Shown one piece after another: positions 23,147-24,912 of a DNA stretch of 24,912 nt (position 1 is its first letter; each line of letters opens with the position of its first letter). This DNA comes from a virus. The notes below the pieces were generated by a model. It worked only from the letters and a program-made list of their open reading frames with translations. It was not told where the DNA came from and made no database searches. The DNA is taken from positions 1 to 24,912 of IMG/VR virus record IMGVR_UViG_3300010149_000165. One strand, given 5' to 3'. The position numbers and the translations under genes are program-made.

Positions 23147-23288
23147 AATAAGTTAGTTCGTTAAAATTTATATGTTCATAAAATATATTAGCACTAGATG
23201 TAACTAAAAGACTTTCTATCTTACCTATTTGCCATAGGGAACATGGTTCGTCTTCTAGTATATCATCTATCCAATCGTGCTGTGTCAT
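23049..23288 (-). CDS. Hypothetical protein, 79 aa
   Basis: A small acidic product (MTQHDWIDDILEDEPCSLWQ, then YYDAEEIIRHLYENDCPKDP). 'W.IgkIesLl..s' and 'l...eaeeii..L...' resemble short phage replication-region proteins, without a family name. Its ATG shares a base with the preceding stop (TAATG). The 3' end overlaps the next gene. Confidence 0.5.
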   Translation of the reverse strand: MTQHDWIDDILEDEPCSLWQIGKIESLLVTSSANIFYEHINFNELTYYDAEEIIRHLYENDCPKDPRDQFKQMQRRGIF

Positions 23289-23680
23289 TATTTGTCTTCT
23301 TGAGAAAAACTATCAGATTCATCTTGTCCATATATTCCTAGTTCATAAAAACCTGCTAACATAAGTACAATTCTTGACTTTGCTCTTTTCTCTGCCATAG
23401 CTACAGGGTAAGCATTTTTATTGTTCTTTGGTGAACATTCTCCATAAGTTTGTATAATCTTCTCACCTCTTTTACCTAAAGCCTTTACAAGACAATGTGA
23501 ATGGTCATCTGAAAGATTTACAATATCATATTGTATTTCTATATCATTAGCTGCCATAATTTTATCTATACCTGCTCTTGTAATTATAGTATAGTGTGCG
23601 TGTTTAAACACATCTTCTTTTACTAAATTGTTTTCTATAAACAATCTTTTTAAAGTTTCATTCTTAGTTTCTTTTGTCAT
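23288..23680 (-). CDS. Rad52/Sak-like single-strand annealing protein (probable)
   Basis: The 130-residue product has a strand pattern (AHYTIITRAGIDKIMAANDI, then IEIQYDIVNLSDDHSHCLVK) and then 'YGECSPKNNKNAYPVAMAEK', 'RAKSRIVLMLAGFYELGIYG'. Proteins with 'YP..MAEKRAkdR..Lkl.GlyG..y.eeea' belong to a phage group I place near the Rad52/Sak annealing family, though Erf-like or ssDNA-binding identities are possible. Such proteins pair ssDNA during recombination-dependent replication. The acidic end (DESDSFSQEDK) resembles SSB-type tails. It is coupled by TAATG to the next gene and overlaps the small gene before it by 17 bases. Confidence 0.55.
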   Translation of the reverse strand: MTKETKNETLKRLFIENNLVKEDVFKHAHYTIITRAGIDKIMAANDIEIQYDIVNLSDDHSHCLVKALGKRGEKIIQTYGECSPKNNKNAYPVAMAEKRAKSRIVLMLAGFYELGIYGQDESDSFSQEDK

Positions 23681-23837
23681 TTTTCTTAGGATTAAAATTA
23701 GTATTTGTTTTAATTAATGTTAGGCATATTTTCTCTACACCCATATACTCTGCAACCTTATAAAGGTGTGAGTAATACTTAGCAACCTCATCTTCATGTT
23801 GGTGCTGTAAATCTACAATGTTTTTAATTTTTGACAT
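23664..23837 (-). CDS. Hypothetical protein, 57 aa
   Basis: ATG 23837 to TAA 23664 gives a small basic, helical product (MSKIKNIVDLQHQHEDEVAK, then YYSHLYKVAEYMGVEKICLT). It fills the only gap between the Cys-rich protein gene and the annealing protein gene, and its end overlaps the next start by 17 bases. The A-rich leader (ATTAAAAAAAAAATT) before the ATG suits a Bacteroidota start. No family recognised. Confidence 0.6.
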   Translation of the reverse strand: MSKIKNIVDLQHQHEDEVAKYYSHLYKVAEYMGVEKICLTLIKTNTNFNPKKNDKRN

Positions 23838-23854
23838 AATTTTTTTTTTAATAA

Positions 23855-24157
23855 TTAACGTTCATCTCTATCTCCATCAGATTTCATCTCATCATAATGG
23901 TCTTTCATGTTTTGTTCGTATTCGTATTCTTCTATCATAGTGTAACAATCTTCATCATCGCCACATTCTGTACAAATCATATATTCATCTGCGTGTTCTT
24001 TACATTCGCCACAAATATCAGTGTTTGCCCAAAATTTACTATTACAACAATTACTTGCTTCGCTACTCTCTTCTTCAACACCACAACAAGATGTTACTAA
24101 TCCATTGTTATAACCATCATCTATGGGGTTGCTTAACTTATAGTTATCGTAATTCAT
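23855..24157 (-). CDS. Cys-rich acidic protein, probably zinc-binding, 100 aa
   Basis: Ten cysteines: Cys24/25 (CCG), Cys37/38, Cys49 and Cys52 (CGEC, followed by KEHA), Cys62 and Cys65 (CTEC) and Cys71. 'CCG...diC.eCkEHa....C..CGd' is a known pattern of small zinc-ribbon-like proteins in Bacteroidota phages. The last 25 residues are strongly charged and acidic. It begins four bases after the preceding gene in the same operon. Binding of zinc is expected; the partner is unknown. Confidence 0.6.
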   Translation of the reverse strand: MNYDNYKLSNPIDDGYNNGLVTSCCGVEEESSEASNCCNSKFWANTDICGECKEHADEYMICTECGDDEDCYTMIEEYEYEQNMKDHYDEMKSDGDRDER

Positions 24158-24160
24158 ATC

Positions 24161-24520
24161 TTAAAAGTTTACTGTTATAATTTTAGTTTCAAAATCTACC
24201 TCTATATCTTTAGGTTGTACGCAATCTCCAAAGTTTAAATTAGATTTCTCTAACTCTATTGCCCACTTAGAACCATCATGCTCATCCATACTGCTATCTA
24301 TTAATATTGGTATAGGCATTGAATTTTCATCATCCCAGTAATTAACATCTATTTGACCACAAACCTTATTTACATATAAATACATAGATTTTACACCCCA
24401 CTGTCTCATTTCTGTAACGAAAGACCAGTCTACTATAAAGCTAGGCTCTACATCGTGGTTTCTTTTGCTGACGTTATAAACTGTTACGTTGTTTCCTGAT
24501 AGTTTTGTTTCGAAATTCAT
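24161..24520 (-). CDS. Hypothetical protein, first gene of the early operon, 119 aa
   Basis: ATG 24520 is chosen over the more upstream in-frame start because the promoter elements lie between them. The product is soluble and acidic, with strand-like segments (FETKLSGNNVTVYNVSKRN, then FVTEMRQWGVKSMYLYVNKV, then IEVDFETKIITVNF) and no known motif. As the first gene of the operon it should be among the earliest made. Function unknown. Confidence 0.6.
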   Translation of the reverse strand: MNFETKLSGNNVTVYNVSKRNHDVEPSFIVDWSFVTEMRQWGVKSMYLYVNKVCGQIDVNYWDDENSMPIPILIDSSMDEHDGSKWAIELEKSNLNFGDCVQPKDIEVDFETKIITVNF

Positions 24521-24543
24521 AGTTTTTATTGTTGATTGAAATA

Positions 24544-24575
24544 CAATGTAACTAAAGAAAAATGACATAAACAAA
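24544..24575 (-). promoter_or_regulatory. Putative early promoter for the replication operon
   Basis: On the - strand TTTG (24575-24572), 21 bases, then TACATTG (24550-24544) matches the layout at 19475-19506. The 12 bases GTTACATTGTAT are identical at both sites. A leader of roughly 20 bases precedes ATG 24520. Confidence 0.7.
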
Positions 24576-24589
24576 TTTTATTCCACTAA

Positions 24590-24624
24590 TTTCCATACTG
24601 TCTCATATATATTCACTTATATTG
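24590..24624 (+). promoter_or_regulatory. Putative late promoter for the head module
   Basis: TTTCCATA (24590-24597), 20 bases, then TATATTG (24618-24624), the same layout as before 1677 and 4504. TTATATTGTA is identical to the site at 4492. It is back to back with the early promoter, so a 120-bp divergent control region separates early and late transcription. Confidence 0.7.
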
Positions 24625-24639
24625 TATCAAAGTTTAAAA

Positions 24640-24912
24640 ATGGCTAAAACCTATAGTGATTATCCACAGTCTGCAACTAACAATGCTAAAAGAGCATTAA
24701 AATGGGTAGAAGAAAACGGTTGGGGTTCTTGTGGAACTGACGTAGGAAAAAAAAGAGCCTCACAAATCGCAAGTCGTACCCCTTTAAGTAGAGACACAAT
24801 TTCTCGTGTTGCTAGTTTTAAAAGGCATCAACAACACAAAGATGTGCCTTATAGTGAAGGCTGTGGAAAACTAATGTGGGACTGCTGGGGAGGTACTAGT
24901 ATGATAAACTGG
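24640..24912 (+). CDS. Start of a phage head-module protein (3' end outside the window)
   Basis: The 91 visible residues form a recognisable phage domain: YPQSATNNAKRALKWVEENG, then GWGSCGTDVGKKRASQIASR, PLSRDTISRVASFKRHQQHK, and DVPYSEGCGKLMWDCWGGTS. The pattern 'YPe.a..NAkrAL.W...nGWGsCGT.vG..RA.QLa..epis.dTi.RMasF.RH.q.k.vpYs.GCG.LMWD.WGG' is often found at the N-terminus of, or next to, prohead protease or other head proteins. Which of these it is cannot be told from the fragment. The ATG lies about ten bases after the predicted transcript start. Confidence 0.7.
   Translation, partial: MAKTYSDYPQSATNNAKRALKWVEENGWGSCGTDVGKKRASQIASRTPLSRDTISRVASFKRHQQHKDVPYSEGCGKLMWDCWGGTSMINW

Overview
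The window is a segment of a tailed double-stranded DNA phage (or a prophage of that kind) that probably infects a marine-type Bacteroidota/Flavobacteriia host. The host call rests on four things seen in the sequence: A+T-rich DNA, genes that almost all lack Shine-Dalgarno sites, promoters of the TAnnTTTG type, and several protein families I associate with flavobacterial phages. No integrase, repressor, tRNA, CRISPR array or insertion sequence was found. Portal, main capsid, lysis and DNA polymerase genes were not recognised; the head genes probably lie beyond the right edge.

Layout. (1) 1-1138: the end of a + strand gene cluster with CGN-richer arginine codons than the rest, closed by a strong terminator at 1114-1138. 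(2) 1139-1676: a 540-bp non-coding block with at least eight GGCTTAT repeats, then a very G/T-rich stretch, directly upstream of the small terminase gene. It is a candidate packaging site. (3) 1677-16933: the + strand packaging and tail module: small terminase, two unknown genes, large terminase, an unknown gene, a tail assembly chaperone pair joined by a predicted -1 ribosomal frameshift on a T9 run, head-tail/tail completion proteins, two large tail proteins, a 1317-residue tape measure protein and two small genes. The absence of a sheath gene and the long tape measure suggest a siphovirus-like tail. (4) 24520-16914: a tightly packed - strand early and replication operon: unknown genes, a Rad52/Sak-like annealing protein, a stand-alone DnaA domain IV-like protein, an SSB-like protein, a winged-helix initiator with iteron-like palindromes inside its gene, a T7 gp4-like primase-helicase, an NPPY methyltransferase-like protein, a dATP/dGTP diphosphohydrolase-like protein and a RusA-like resolvase, with many small genes between. 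(5) 24640 to the right edge: the start of a divergent + strand gene, likely opening the head module.

Regulation. The sequence shows two promoter classes. Three + strand starts (before 1677, 4504 and 24640) share (G/T)TTCCATA, exactly 20 bases, then TATATT. Two - strand starts (before 24520 and 19471) share TTTG, exactly 21 bases, then TACATTGTAT. Several starts sit so close to the -7 element that leaderless mRNAs are predicted. Neighbouring genes are often coupled through TAATG or ATGA overlaps. Three or four genes of 28 to 57 codons and a few shorter peptides fill what would otherwise look like gaps.
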